Assembly: GCA_043758775.1 (NCBI GenBank) | Contig: JAYVMU010000017.1 | Span: 1-15,045 of the forward strand | DNA: 15,045 nt | Direction of reading: 5' to 3' | DNA from: JACMMS01 sp043758775 | GTDB lineage: Bacteria; Pseudomonadota; Gammaproteobacteria; Burkholderiales; Methylophilaceae | In this document: positions 7,796-13,989 of the stretch, one piece after another | Layout: each line of letters opens with the position of its first letter | How positions within the stretch are numbered: the first letter of the stretch is position 1 | Notes under the pieces: generated by a model | What the model was told of the DNA's origin: nothing | The model's input: the letters and a program-made list of their open reading frames with translations, nothing else | The model's database searches: none | Program-made: the position numbers and the translations under genes

Positions 7796-9244
7796 TTAAT
7801 CACGTAATACTTGTAATAAAAATCCTAAATCACGCGCAATTGCCTGATCATTTAATCTTAATTGCTCAATTTCATCACAAGCATGCATCACAGTTGTGTG
7901 ATGACGATTACCAAATGCTCCGCCAATTTCAGGAAAGCTATGATTGGTTAGTTCGCGTGCTAATGCCATGGCTATTTGACGTGGCCTGGCAAAATTACGC
8001 GTACGTTTTTTGCTATACATGTCAGCTACTTTAATTTTGTAATAGTCAGCGACGGTTTTTTGTATATTTTCGATGGTGATCTGACGACCACGCACTGCTA
8101 TTAAATCACGTAATGCTTCTTTAGCTAAATGGATGTCAATAGCATGTCCTGTAAAATTGGCCATTGCAACGATCCGATTTAATGCACCTTCAAGCTCACG
8201 TATGCTAGAACGTATTTGTTTAGCTACAAAAAAAGCGACATCTTCATGTAAGTCTATTTTAGCTTCTTCTGCTTTTTTCAGCAAAATAGCGACACGCATC
8301 TCTAATTCCGGTGGTTCAACTGCAACGGTCAAGCCCCAACTGAAGCGAGTGCGAAGTCGTTCATCTACATCGATAATTTCTTTGGGATAAGTATCACAAG
8401 TGATAATAATCTGTTTTTTTTCTTCAATTAATGTGTTGAACGCATAAAAAAACTCTTCCTGAGTGCGTGTTTTTTTTGCAAAAAATTGAATATCATCAAT
8501 TAATAACAGATCAAGTGAGTGATATTGCCGTTTAAATTCATCAAACGTTTTATTTTCATAGGCTTTTACTACATCAGAAACATAACGTTCTGCGTGTAAG
8601 TATCTAATTTTAGCATCAGGATTTTGTTGTTTTAGATGATTACCAATCGCTTGTAATAAATGAGTTTTACCTAAACCGACCCCACCATAAATAAATAGCG
8701 GGTTATAAGCAGCACCAGGATTTCCAGCAACTTGTATAGCGGCTGCTCGTGCTAATTGGTTGGCGCGGCCTGTGACAAAATTATCAAAATTAAAACTAGG
8801 ATTTAAGCCGCTAATGTTGGAATTTTTGATGCTTAAACTAGTAGAATCAGCATAACGATGATTCAGTTTTTGATTATGTGAAATATCAGCGGGATTATTT
8901 TTTTTAGTTACTGCATTTGCTGTTACGTAGTCTGCTATTACATCTTTAACAGTTAAATGAGCTTTATCATTTTTAGAGTTACCGTTTTTTGTATCAGTTT
9001 TATTGGCTTCGCCTGCAATATGTAATTCAATTTGTGTTATTTCTGGAAGTAATTCACGCGCGATTGATTCAATTTTGCTCAGAAACCGATCTTTTACCCA
9101 TTGTTGGACAAAGCGATTGGGCGCAAGCAACCGCAATTTATCATTAGAGGTATCAAGTTTTAATGGTTTAATCCATGTATTAAATTGCTGCGGTGAGAGC
9201 TCTTGCTCAAACCGACCGAGGCAAATAGACCAAAATTTTTCCAT
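7796..9244 (-). CDS. dnaA: Chromosomal replication initiator protein DnaA
   Basis: DnaA binds 9-bp boxes at oriC, oligomerises with ATP and melts the duplex. Domain I is about residues 1-80 (FWSICLGRFEQELSPQQFNTW). Domain II is a polar, Asn/Lys-rich linker (about 81-145). Domain III is the AAA+ core with Walker A GGVGLGKT (187-194), Walker B LLLIDD (246-251) and the sensor/arginine-finger region DERLRTRFSWG (294-304). Domain IV carries the box-reading helix-turn-helix, with the signature GNRHHTTVMHA (445-455). The 482-aa length is normal. The ATG at 9244 has only a weak ribosome site. It is divergent from rpmH, with AT-rich gaps carrying DnaA boxes on both sides, which suggests autoregulation by DnaA. 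Confidence 0.98.
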   Translation of the reverse strand: MEKFWSICLGRFEQELSPQQFNTWIKPLKLDTSNDKLRLLAPNRFVQQWVKDRFLSKIESIARELLPEITQIELHIAGEANKTDTKNGNSKNDKAHLTVKDVIADYVTANAVTKKNNPADISHNQKLNHRYADSTSLSIKNSNISGLNPSFNFDNFVTGRANQLARAAAIQVAGNPGAAYNPLFIYGGVGLGKTHLLQAIGNHLKQQNPDAKIRYLHAERYVSDVVKAYENKTFDEFKRQYHSLDLLLIDDIQFFAKKTRTQEEFFYAFNTLIEEKKQIIITCDTYPKEIIDVDERLRTRFSWGLTVAVEPPELEMRVAILLKKAEEAKIDLHEDVAFFVAKQIRSSIRELEGALNRIVAMANFTGHAIDIHLAKEALRDLIAVRGRQITIENIQKTVADYYKIKVADMYSKKRTRNFARPRQIAMALARELTNHSFPEIGGAFGNRHHTTVMHACDEIEQLRLNDQAIARDLGFLLQVLRD

Positions 9245-9465
9245 CGGTAAGATATTGACTTTCTTTTAAAGAATAATGCTAGAAATTATTTGTATTTTAT
9301 AAATTTATATTTTATAAATGTTAAAATTCCAAGATAACACTTTGTTTTTTATATATTATCTATGAGTTAAGTTTTATTAAATAAAATTACTCATAGCCGT
9401 GCATTTTAGCGTGTTTAATTAAACTTATCCACAGGCAATATTAAAGAAATAAAATAAAATAAACA
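9245..9465. other. AT-rich dnaA-rpmH intergenic region, origin-like and divergent promoter region
   Basis: No gene is present. The 12-bp direct repeat TATTTTATAAAT occurs at 9293-9304 and 9308-9319, like the AT-rich repeats of an unwinding element. An imperfect inverted repeat spans 9361-9395 (TATGAGT and ACTCATA outside, TTTTATT and AATAAAA inside). A consensus DnaA box follows at 9425-9433. The region must also hold the dnaA promoter, for which I cannot pick one clear -35/-10 pair. It may be oriC itself, half of a bipartite origin, or a DnaA-regulated promoter region. Confidence 0.6.
9425..9433 (+). promoter_or_regulatory. Consensus DnaA box
   Basis: TTATCCACA is an exact match to the high-affinity DnaA box and is the only exact match I see in either dnaA-flanking gap. 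It lies 33 bp upstream of the rpmH promoter -35 element and on the dnaA promoter side, so DnaA bound here could act in initiation, in dnaA autoregulation, or on rpmH. Confidence 0.85.
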
Positions 9466-9495
9466 TTGACATAACACCTTGTTTTAGAGTCTAAT
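9466..9495 (+). promoter_or_regulatory. Sigma70-type promoter of the rpmH cluster
   Basis: A perfect -35 TTGACA (9466-9471) is followed after 18 bp by TCTAAT (9490-9495), one base from the -10 consensus. Transcription would start near 9502, giving a leader of about 37 nt before rpmH. This is the strongest promoter visible in the window, in keeping with high demand for ribosomal protein L34. Confidence 0.75.
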
Positions 9496-9538
9496 TACGC
9501 CCTTTGCAGCATAACGCACAGCAATACTGGAGATTGAT

Positions 9539-9673
9539 ATGAAACGTACCTACCAACCATCTAAAGTTCGTCGTGCACGTACGCATGGCTTTTTAGTACG
9601 TATGAAAACAAAAGGTGGTCGTGCTGTGATTGCAGCTCGACGTGCTAAAGGCCGTGTGCGCCTAGGCCTTTAG
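9539..9673 (+). CDS. rpmH: 50S ribosomal protein L34
   Basis: L34 is a small basic protein of the large ribosomal subunit. The 44-residue product starts MKRTYQPSKVRRARTHGFLV, the family signature, and ends KGRVRLGL before TAG at 9671-9673. A clear Shine-Dalgarno CTGGAG lies at 9527-9532, 6 nt before the ATG. The protein is almost all Arg, Lys, Gly and Ala, with no acidic residue. It is the first gene of the rightward cluster under the promoter at 9466-9495 and is divergent from dnaA, the normal bacterial arrangement. Confidence 0.98.
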   Translation: MKRTYQPSKVRRARTHGFLVRMKTKGGRAVIAARRAKGRVRLGL

Positions 9674-9739
9674 TTTTTATTTGCTGGGTTTATGGCGCTC
9701 TAAAAGTTAGTTAGCCTACCATTCAGTGAATCTATAAAA

Positions 9740-10090
9740 ATTATAAACAAGAATAAATTAGTAAAATTAACTAAAACGGATGAATTTTCATCCGTTTTTA
9801 GTTTCCGCAAACGTATTTTTGCAGAGCATTTGGCTATACACTATCAACCCTCTCTAAGAGGGTTGCCAAGATTGGGGTTGGTTGTAAGTAAAAAAATTGC
9901 CAAGTTAGCAGTTCATCGTAACTATATGCGACGTGTACTGCGCGAGATATTTAGAAAAAATATGCATCAGTTACCGAACTTTGATTTGGTTATTCGCGTG
10001 CAAAGTTTTTTTTCACATGCAGATTTTATGCAAGTTGAACAAGAGTTTAATCAGATGATGCTAAAATTTCGGGAAATTAAGCGTAAGTAA
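9740..10090 (+). CDS. rnpA: Ribonuclease P protein component, with a non-canonical start
   Basis: RnpA is the protein cofactor of RNase P, which matures tRNA 5' ends with the catalytic RNA. The family N-terminus LTKTDEFSSVFSFRKR is coded at 9767-9814, LGLVVSKKIAKLAVHRN follows, and the RNA-binding RNR-type motif is RNYMRRVLREIFR. The product from 9740 is 116 aa, the normal size. No ATG, GTG or TTG exists in frame between the stop at 9695-9697 and the TTG at 9830, and that TTG would delete the conserved N-terminus. The best candidates are ATT at 9740 (AGTGA about 10 nt upstream) or ATA at 9743, where ATG AAC AAG AAT would read MNKNK. The start is therefore inferred. A terminator-like hairpin sits in the early codons. 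yidD begins 28 bp downstream. Confidence 0.85.
   Translation: MINKNKLVKLTKTDEFSSVFSFRKRIFAEHLAIHYQPSLRGLPRLGLVVSKKIAKLAVHRNYMRRVLREIFRKNMHQLPNFDLVIRVQSFFSHADFMQVEQEFNQMMLKFREIKRK
9770..9802 (+). terminator. Intrinsic-terminator-like hairpin inside the 5' coding part of rnpA
   Basis: ACTAAAACGGATGA (9770-9783) pairs with TCATCCGTTTTTAGT (9788-9802) with one extra T. The core is CGGATGA/TCATCCG with a short loop, followed by TTTTT (9795-9799). This is the shape of a rho-independent terminator, lying about 100 nt after rpmH. It may end most rpmH transcripts and let only a fraction continue into rnpA-yidD-yidC-mnmE. The same bases encode the conserved TKTDEFSSVF segment of RnpA, so the hairpin is coding DNA as well. 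Activity is inferred from shape. Confidence 0.6.
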
Positions 10091-10118
10091 AAATGTAATG
10101 AAAGTGAGATAAACTAAT

Positions 10119-10328
10119 ATGTCACGTTTACTAATTGGTCTAATTAAATTGTACCAGTACACATTAAGTCCATTTTTTGGTCAGCAGTGTCGCTTTAGCC
10201 CTACTTGCTCTCAATATGCAATAGATGCAATAAATCAATACGGTGGCTTTAAAGGTTTTTATTTAAGCCTTAAACGCTTAGCGCGTTGTCATCCGTGGCA
10301 TGCTGGCGGCCACGATCCTATACCTTAA
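10119..10328 (+). CDS. yidD: Membrane protein insertion efficiency factor YidD
   Basis: YidD is a small membrane-associated protein linked to YidC-dependent insertion; its exact mechanism is unclear. The 69 residues contain the family signature CRFSPTCSQYAIDAI with C24 and C30, a further C57 (RCHPWHAGGHDP), and an N-terminal amphipathic helix (LLIGLIKLYQYTLSP). The ATG at 10119 has GTGAG about 10 nt upstream. The order rnpA-yidD-yidC with short gaps (28 bp before, 26 bp after) indicates one transcription unit. Confidence 0.96.
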   Translation: MSRLLIGLIKLYQYTLSPFFGQQCRFSPTCSQYAIDAINQYGGFKGFYLSLKRLARCHPWHAGGHDPIP

Positions 10329-10354
10329 ACATTTAAAAGATTTGTAAAACACTT

Positions 10355-12007
10355 ATGGACATTAAACGTCTGATTTTATTTGTAATTTTCTCATTTTCTA
10401 TCTTGATGTTATGGGATAGCTGGCAAAAAAAGGATGCACCTATTGTAGTGCCTACTGTGGCCTCAGTTAAACAGGATGCTAGTATTCCTAGTGCCAGCAA
10501 CATAGCAAATAATGTTACTGAAAACAAAAGCGTTCCAAACTCTGGCGTAGCGTTTAAATTAGAAAGCGCACAACGCATTAAAGTCTCTACCGATTTATAT
10601 CAAGCTGAAATTGATACCATGGGTGGTGATTTGCGTCGTCTAACGCTGAATAAACATCGCGCATCTGATTCTCAAGATAACTTTGTATTGCTTGATGACG
10701 CTGCCAAGCCCATGTTATATGTGGCACAAAGCGGCTTAATTGGTGCAGATTTACCCACGCATAAAAGCTTATTTACTACTACTGCCACTAGCTACAGTAT
10801 GCCAGCCACTGCAGATACTCAGGAAGTCCGTCTAAACTGGGTTGGTAAAGATGGTATCAGCGTTGATAAAATTTATACATTCCATCGTAATAGCTACGTC
10901 ATTGATGTGACTTACGAAATCAATAATGCAAGTGCCAATGCCATCACACCCACAGCCTATTATCAGATTCTGCATGATGATAAATCTAATCAAGGCTCAA
11001 GAATGATGCCTACCTTTACTGGTGGTGCTTATTACACTGAGGCTGATAAATTTAAAAAAATAAAATTCTCGGCTATGGCAAAAGAAAAACTTGATAAGAC
11101 TGCTAATGACGGTTGGATAGGTTTGGTGCAACATTACTTTGCTGGTGCCTGGATACCTAAAGCGGGTACGGCGCGTGAGTATTACACTGATAACGTAGCG
11201 AAAGATATTTACTCCATCGGGGCAAAAGTACCATTGGCTACCGTGGCTGCAGGATCAAAAGAAAGTGTAACGACGGAGTTTTATGCTGGCCCACAAACGC
11301 ATAGTGACTTAGTTGCAGCTGCACCAGGCTTAGAATACACGGTAGATTATGGCTGGTTAACGATTGTAGCTAAACCAATATTCTGGATACTCACTAAAAT
11401 TCAAGCTATTGTGATCAACTGGGGTGTCGCAATTATTCTACTTACCTTACTGATTAAACTGGCTTTTTATCCGCTATCTGCCGCCAGTTACAAATCTATG
11501 GCGAAAATGCGTGAATTAGCACCGCGTTTACAAGCCTTAAAAGAAAAATTTGGTGATGATAAACAAAAATTGCAGCAGGGGATGATGGAGTTGTATAAAA
11601 CAGAGAAAATTAATCCTATGGGTGGTTGTTTACCTATATTGGTGCAAGTGCCTGTATTTATTTCACTTTATTGGGTACTGTTAGGCTCTATTGAGCTGCG
11701 CCACGCGCCATTTTTTGGCTGGATTCACGATTTATCTGCAGTAGATCCTTACTACATTTTACCAATACTCATGGGCGCTACCATGATTATTCAAACCAAG
11801 TTAAACCCAAAACCAACTGACCCTGTGCAAGCAAAAGTAATGCAGATTATGCCAGTAGCATTTAGCATATTCTTCTTCTTTTTCCCAGCAGGTTTAGTGC
11901 TTTACTGGTTAGTAAACAATATCTTATCAATCACGCAACAGTGGTACATCAATAAGACGATTCACGCTGCTGCGTTAGCTAATAAAGCAGGCCATTCTAA
12001 AAAATAG
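10355..12007 (+). CDS. yidC: Membrane protein insertase YidC (Oxa1 family)
   Basis: YidC inserts and folds inner-membrane proteins, alone or with SecYEG. The 550 residues follow the Gram-negative plan: an N-terminal membrane segment (about 5-20, LILFVIFSFSILMLW), a large periplasmic beta-domain (about 60-325), then the conserved Oxa1 core with membrane segments near 353-375, 424-445, 464-482 and 495-522. K368 in LLIKLAFYPLS sits where E. coli has the hydrophilic-groove Arg. The cytoplasmic hairpin MAKMRELAPRLQALKEKFGD (382-401) and NPMGGCLPILVQVPVF (420-435) are typical. The ATG at 10355 has only a weak ribosome site. The TAG stop is 2 bp before the mnmE GTG, so translation is probably coupled. 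Confidence 0.97.
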   Translation: MDIKRLILFVIFSFSILMLWDSWQKKDAPIVVPTVASVKQDASIPSASNIANNVTENKSVPNSGVAFKLESAQRIKVSTDLYQAEIDTMGGDLRRLTLNKHRASDSQDNFVLLDDAAKPMLYVAQSGLIGADLPTHKSLFTTTATSYSMPATADTQEVRLNWVGKDGISVDKIYTFHRNSYVIDVTYEINNASANAITPTAYYQILHDDKSNQGSRMMPTFTGGAYYTEADKFKKIKFSAMAKEKLDKTANDGWIGLVQHYFAGAWIPKAGTAREYYTDNVAKDIYSIGAKVPLATVAAGSKESVTTEFYAGPQTHSDLVAAAPGLEYTVDYGWLTIVAKPIFWILTKIQAIVINWGVAIILLTLLIKLAFYPLSAASYKSMAKMRELAPRLQALKEKFGDDKQKLQQGMMELYKTEKINPMGGCLPILVQVPVFISLYWVLLGSIELRHAPFFGWIHDLSAVDPYYILPILMGATMIIQTKLNPKPTDPVQAKVMQIMPVAFSIFFFFFPAGLVLYWLVNNILSITQQWYINKTIHAAALANKAGHSKK

Positions 12008-12009
12008 AA

Positions 12010-13383
12010 GTGAGTAGCGCTAACGTAAATGACACCATTGCTGCAATTGCTACGGCTTCAGGTAGCGGCGGCATTGGTGTTGTGCGTGTTTCTGGCCCGT
12101 TAGTTAAACATATTGCTTTAGGTATTTTGGGGCAATGCCCTGCCCCGCGCTATGCTGCCTATCTCGATTTCAAAGATGCTGATCTTCAATTAATAGATCG
12201 CGGTATCGCACTCTATTACAACGCACCACACTCTTATACTGGCGAAGATGTGCTTGAATTACAAGCACATGGCGGCACAGCACTGATGCAAATATTGCTG
12301 GCACGCTGTATTGCACTGGGTGCTAGGCAAGCAGGCCCTGGTGAATTCACGCAACGTGCTTATCTCAATGAAAAATTAGATCTTGCTCAAGCAGAAGCAG
12401 TGGCTGATGTCATTAATGCTGCTACCGCTGAAGCAGCAAAAAGCGCAGTGCGCTCGCTGTCAGGTGAGTTTTCAAATCGTATCAATGCGCTACTCAGTAA
12501 GCTCATCGATTTACGTTTGTATGTTGAGGCTTGCTTGGATTTTCCAGAAGAAGAAATCGATTTTATTACTCAAGGCCGTGTTGCTGAAAAATTAACGGAT
12601 ATTCAAAGCGAACTCACCGAGGTTTTTACTAAAGCTAAACAAGGTAGTTTATTACGCGAAGGCATTAATGTGGTACTAGTCGGCCAGCCTAACGTTGGTA
12701 AATCGAGTTTGATGAATCAGCTTGCAGGTGAAGAAATTGCAATTGTCACGCCAATTGCTGGCACAACACGTGACACTATTAAAAATGTGATTCAAATTAA
12801 TGGTGTGCCGCTACATGTAATTGATACAGCTGGTTTGCGTGAAACTGATGATGAAGTAGAAAAATTCGGTATTGCGCGTACTTGGGCATCTCTACAAACA
12901 GCGCATATCGCATTATTGTTAGTGGATGCTGCTCATGGTATTACCGAAGTAGAAAAATCTATTTTAGACCGCTTGCCGCAGGTTTTACCCAAAATTTGGG
13001 TGCACAATAAAATTGATTTAAGCACCGAAATACCAAAAATAGAATTAAAAATGACGGCTGCACAAAATAGCGAAACACACATTTTTATATCTGCTAAATT
13101 TGGCGCAGGCTTAGACTTACTCAAAAATCACTTATTACAGCTAGCAGGATGGCAGCAGAGTGCAGATGGCGGTGAAGGTGTTTTTATGGCGCGTGCACGA
13201 CATCTTGAAGCCTTGGCGCAAGTGCATGATCATTTAAAGAGCGCTGCCTTACGGATGGGCTCGGCAGAATTAGTGGCAGAAGAATTGCGATTAGCACAGG
13301 ATGCCTTGAGTAGTATTACGGGTGAATTTACACCAGATGATTTGCTGGGTGAAATTTTTAGTCGATTTTGTATCGGCAAGTAA
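12010..13383 (+). CDS. mnmE: tRNA uridine-5-carboxymethylaminomethyl(34) synthesis GTPase MnmE
   Basis: MnmE (TrmE) works with MnmG to modify U34 in the wobble position of certain tRNAs, using tetrahydrofolate-derived one-carbon units and GTP hydrolysis. The N-terminal THF-binding domain starts NDTIAAIATASGSGGIGVVR (7-26). Its helical domain surrounds an inserted G domain: G1 GQPNVGKS (225-232), G2 GTTRD (251-255), G3 DTAG (272-275), G4 NKID (333-336) and G5 SAK (361-363). The C-terminus is the invariant FCIGK (453-457). The start is GTG at 12010, two bases after the yidC stop. The gene ends the rightward cluster and is followed by a hairpin terminator. mnmG, which often follows, is not in the window. 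Confidence 0.97.
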   Translation: MSSANVNDTIAAIATASGSGGIGVVRVSGPLVKHIALGILGQCPAPRYAAYLDFKDADLQLIDRGIALYYNAPHSYTGEDVLELQAHGGTALMQILLARCIALGARQAGPGEFTQRAYLNEKLDLAQAEAVADVINAATAEAAKSAVRSLSGEFSNRINALLSKLIDLRLYVEACLDFPEEEIDFITQGRVAEKLTDIQSELTEVFTKAKQGSLLREGINVVLVGQPNVGKSSLMNQLAGEEIAIVTPIAGTTRDTIKNVIQINGVPLHVIDTAGLRETDDEVEKFGIARTWASLQTAHIALLLVDAAHGITEVEKSILDRLPQVLPKIWVHNKIDLSTEIPKIELKMTAAQNSETHIFISAKFGAGLDLLKNHLLQLAGWQQSADGGEGVFMARARHLEALAQVHDHLKSAALRMGSAELVAEELRLAQDALSSITGEFTPDDLLGEIFSRFCIGK

Positions 13384-13396
13384 GTTGCACTCAAAT

Positions 13397-13425
13397 AAAA
13401 AAGCGCATAAAGCGCCTTTTTTAAT
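13397..13425. terminator. Shared terminator between convergent mnmE and yegP
   Basis: AAAAAAGCGC (13397-13406) and GCGCCTTTTTT (13412-13422) form a hairpin with a 5-nt loop and one bulged C. A T-run follows on the plus strand and the matching A-run gives a T-run on the minus strand, so it can stop transcription from both converging genes. Confidence 0.78.
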
Positions 13426-13435
13426 TAATATTTAA

Positions 13436-13771
13436 CTAAGTTGTTAAATCTACAACCGTAGCTTCTGGTCCATTATGCTTCACTGATTCAATGCCGTGAT
13501 CACGGCTAGCCACACTTTCATACATTTGACTTTGCCCAATTACCTGATGATTACCCGCTTTAAGTACAAAATATGGTTTTTCAGATTTGGACGTTAGACG
13601 ATCATAACGCTCATCCATGGCTGCATTTTTTTGGATAGATGCAATACCATTTAGCGCGCTAGCTTTACTTACATACATTTCAGATTGCATAATAATTTGG
13701 CCGTTACCTGCTAGCAAATTAAAATGAAATTGGCCATTTTTTGCTGTTTTTAACTCAAATTTTCCTGCCAT
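13436..13771 (-). CDS. yegP: YegP family protein (DUF1508, two tandem repeats)
   Basis: This is a small soluble protein of unknown biochemical role. Its 111 residues hold two tandem DUF1508 units of about 48 residues: residues 3-50 (KFELKTAKNGQFHFNLLAGN, SEMYVSKASALNGIASIQ) and 64-110 (KPYFVLKAGNHQVIGQSQMY, ASRDHGIESVKHN). Length and sequence recall E. coli YegP closely. The ATG at 13771 has a strong AGGGGA ribosome site 6-7 nt upstream, which fixes the start. It converges on mnmE and shares the terminator at 13397-13425. No signal peptide or membrane segment is seen. Position beside a parS-like site is probably incidental. Confidence 0.93.
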   Translation of the reverse strand: MAGKFELKTAKNGQFHFNLLAGNGQIIMQSEMYVSKASALNGIASIQKNAAMDERYDRLTSKSEKPYFVLKAGNHQVIGQSQMYESVASRDHGIESVKHNGPEATVVDLTT

Positions 13772-13907
13772 GATATTCCCCTAATAACTTGTTGTATTGA
13801 AGAAGTTGTAAAAAATATCTTAAAAACTATTATCCTAAAATCAAGTGCCGCAACTGCTAAGTACACTATAGGCGCGCAGTGGGACGTCCGTCAAGGATTG
13901 CAGATTG
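13772..13907. other. Intergenic stretch upstream of yegP, no gene recognised
   Basis: These bases should contain the leftward yegP promoter, but I cannot choose a convincing -35/-10 pair. The segment 13845-13895 is more GC-rich than its surroundings (GGCGCGCAGTGGGACGTCCG) and includes the palindrome GGACGTCC. I see no open frame, tRNA or clear RNA gene in it. Confidence 0.4.
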
Positions 13908-13939
13908 AAAGCCAATGTTTCACGTGAAACATTGGCTTT
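13908..13939. other. parS-like site in a 32-bp perfect palindrome
   Basis: The centre, TGTTTCACGTGAAACA at 13916-13931, is identical to a chromosomal parS consensus 16-mer. It is extended on both sides by AAAGCCAA / TTGGCTTT to give a perfect 32-bp palindrome. It is non-coding, between yegP and the MmeI-like pseudogene, about 4.5 kb from the dnaA-rpmH gap. ParB binding and origin segregation are the expected role. The palindrome could also fold as an RNA hairpin, but the exact parS core makes that the less likely primary function. Confidence 0.9.
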
Positions 13940-13989
13940 TAGTAAATCTGCTCAATAAATAAATGGTAAAAACCGCTATACTCTTGCGC

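Noticed and set aside
9830..10090. rnpA starting at the TTG at 9830
   Set aside because: It would remove LTKTDEFSSVFSFRKR, a conserved RnpA N-terminal segment coded in the same frame just upstream, and would leave a protein well below family length.
10333..10578. 81-aa frame on the minus strand opposite the start of yidC
   Set aside because: It lies wholly opposite a clear yidC coding region, has no family resemblance and is best explained as a shadow frame.
13908..13939. 32-bp palindrome as only a transcription terminator
   Set aside because: Its centre is an exact parS consensus and no gene ends close by on either strand that would need it.
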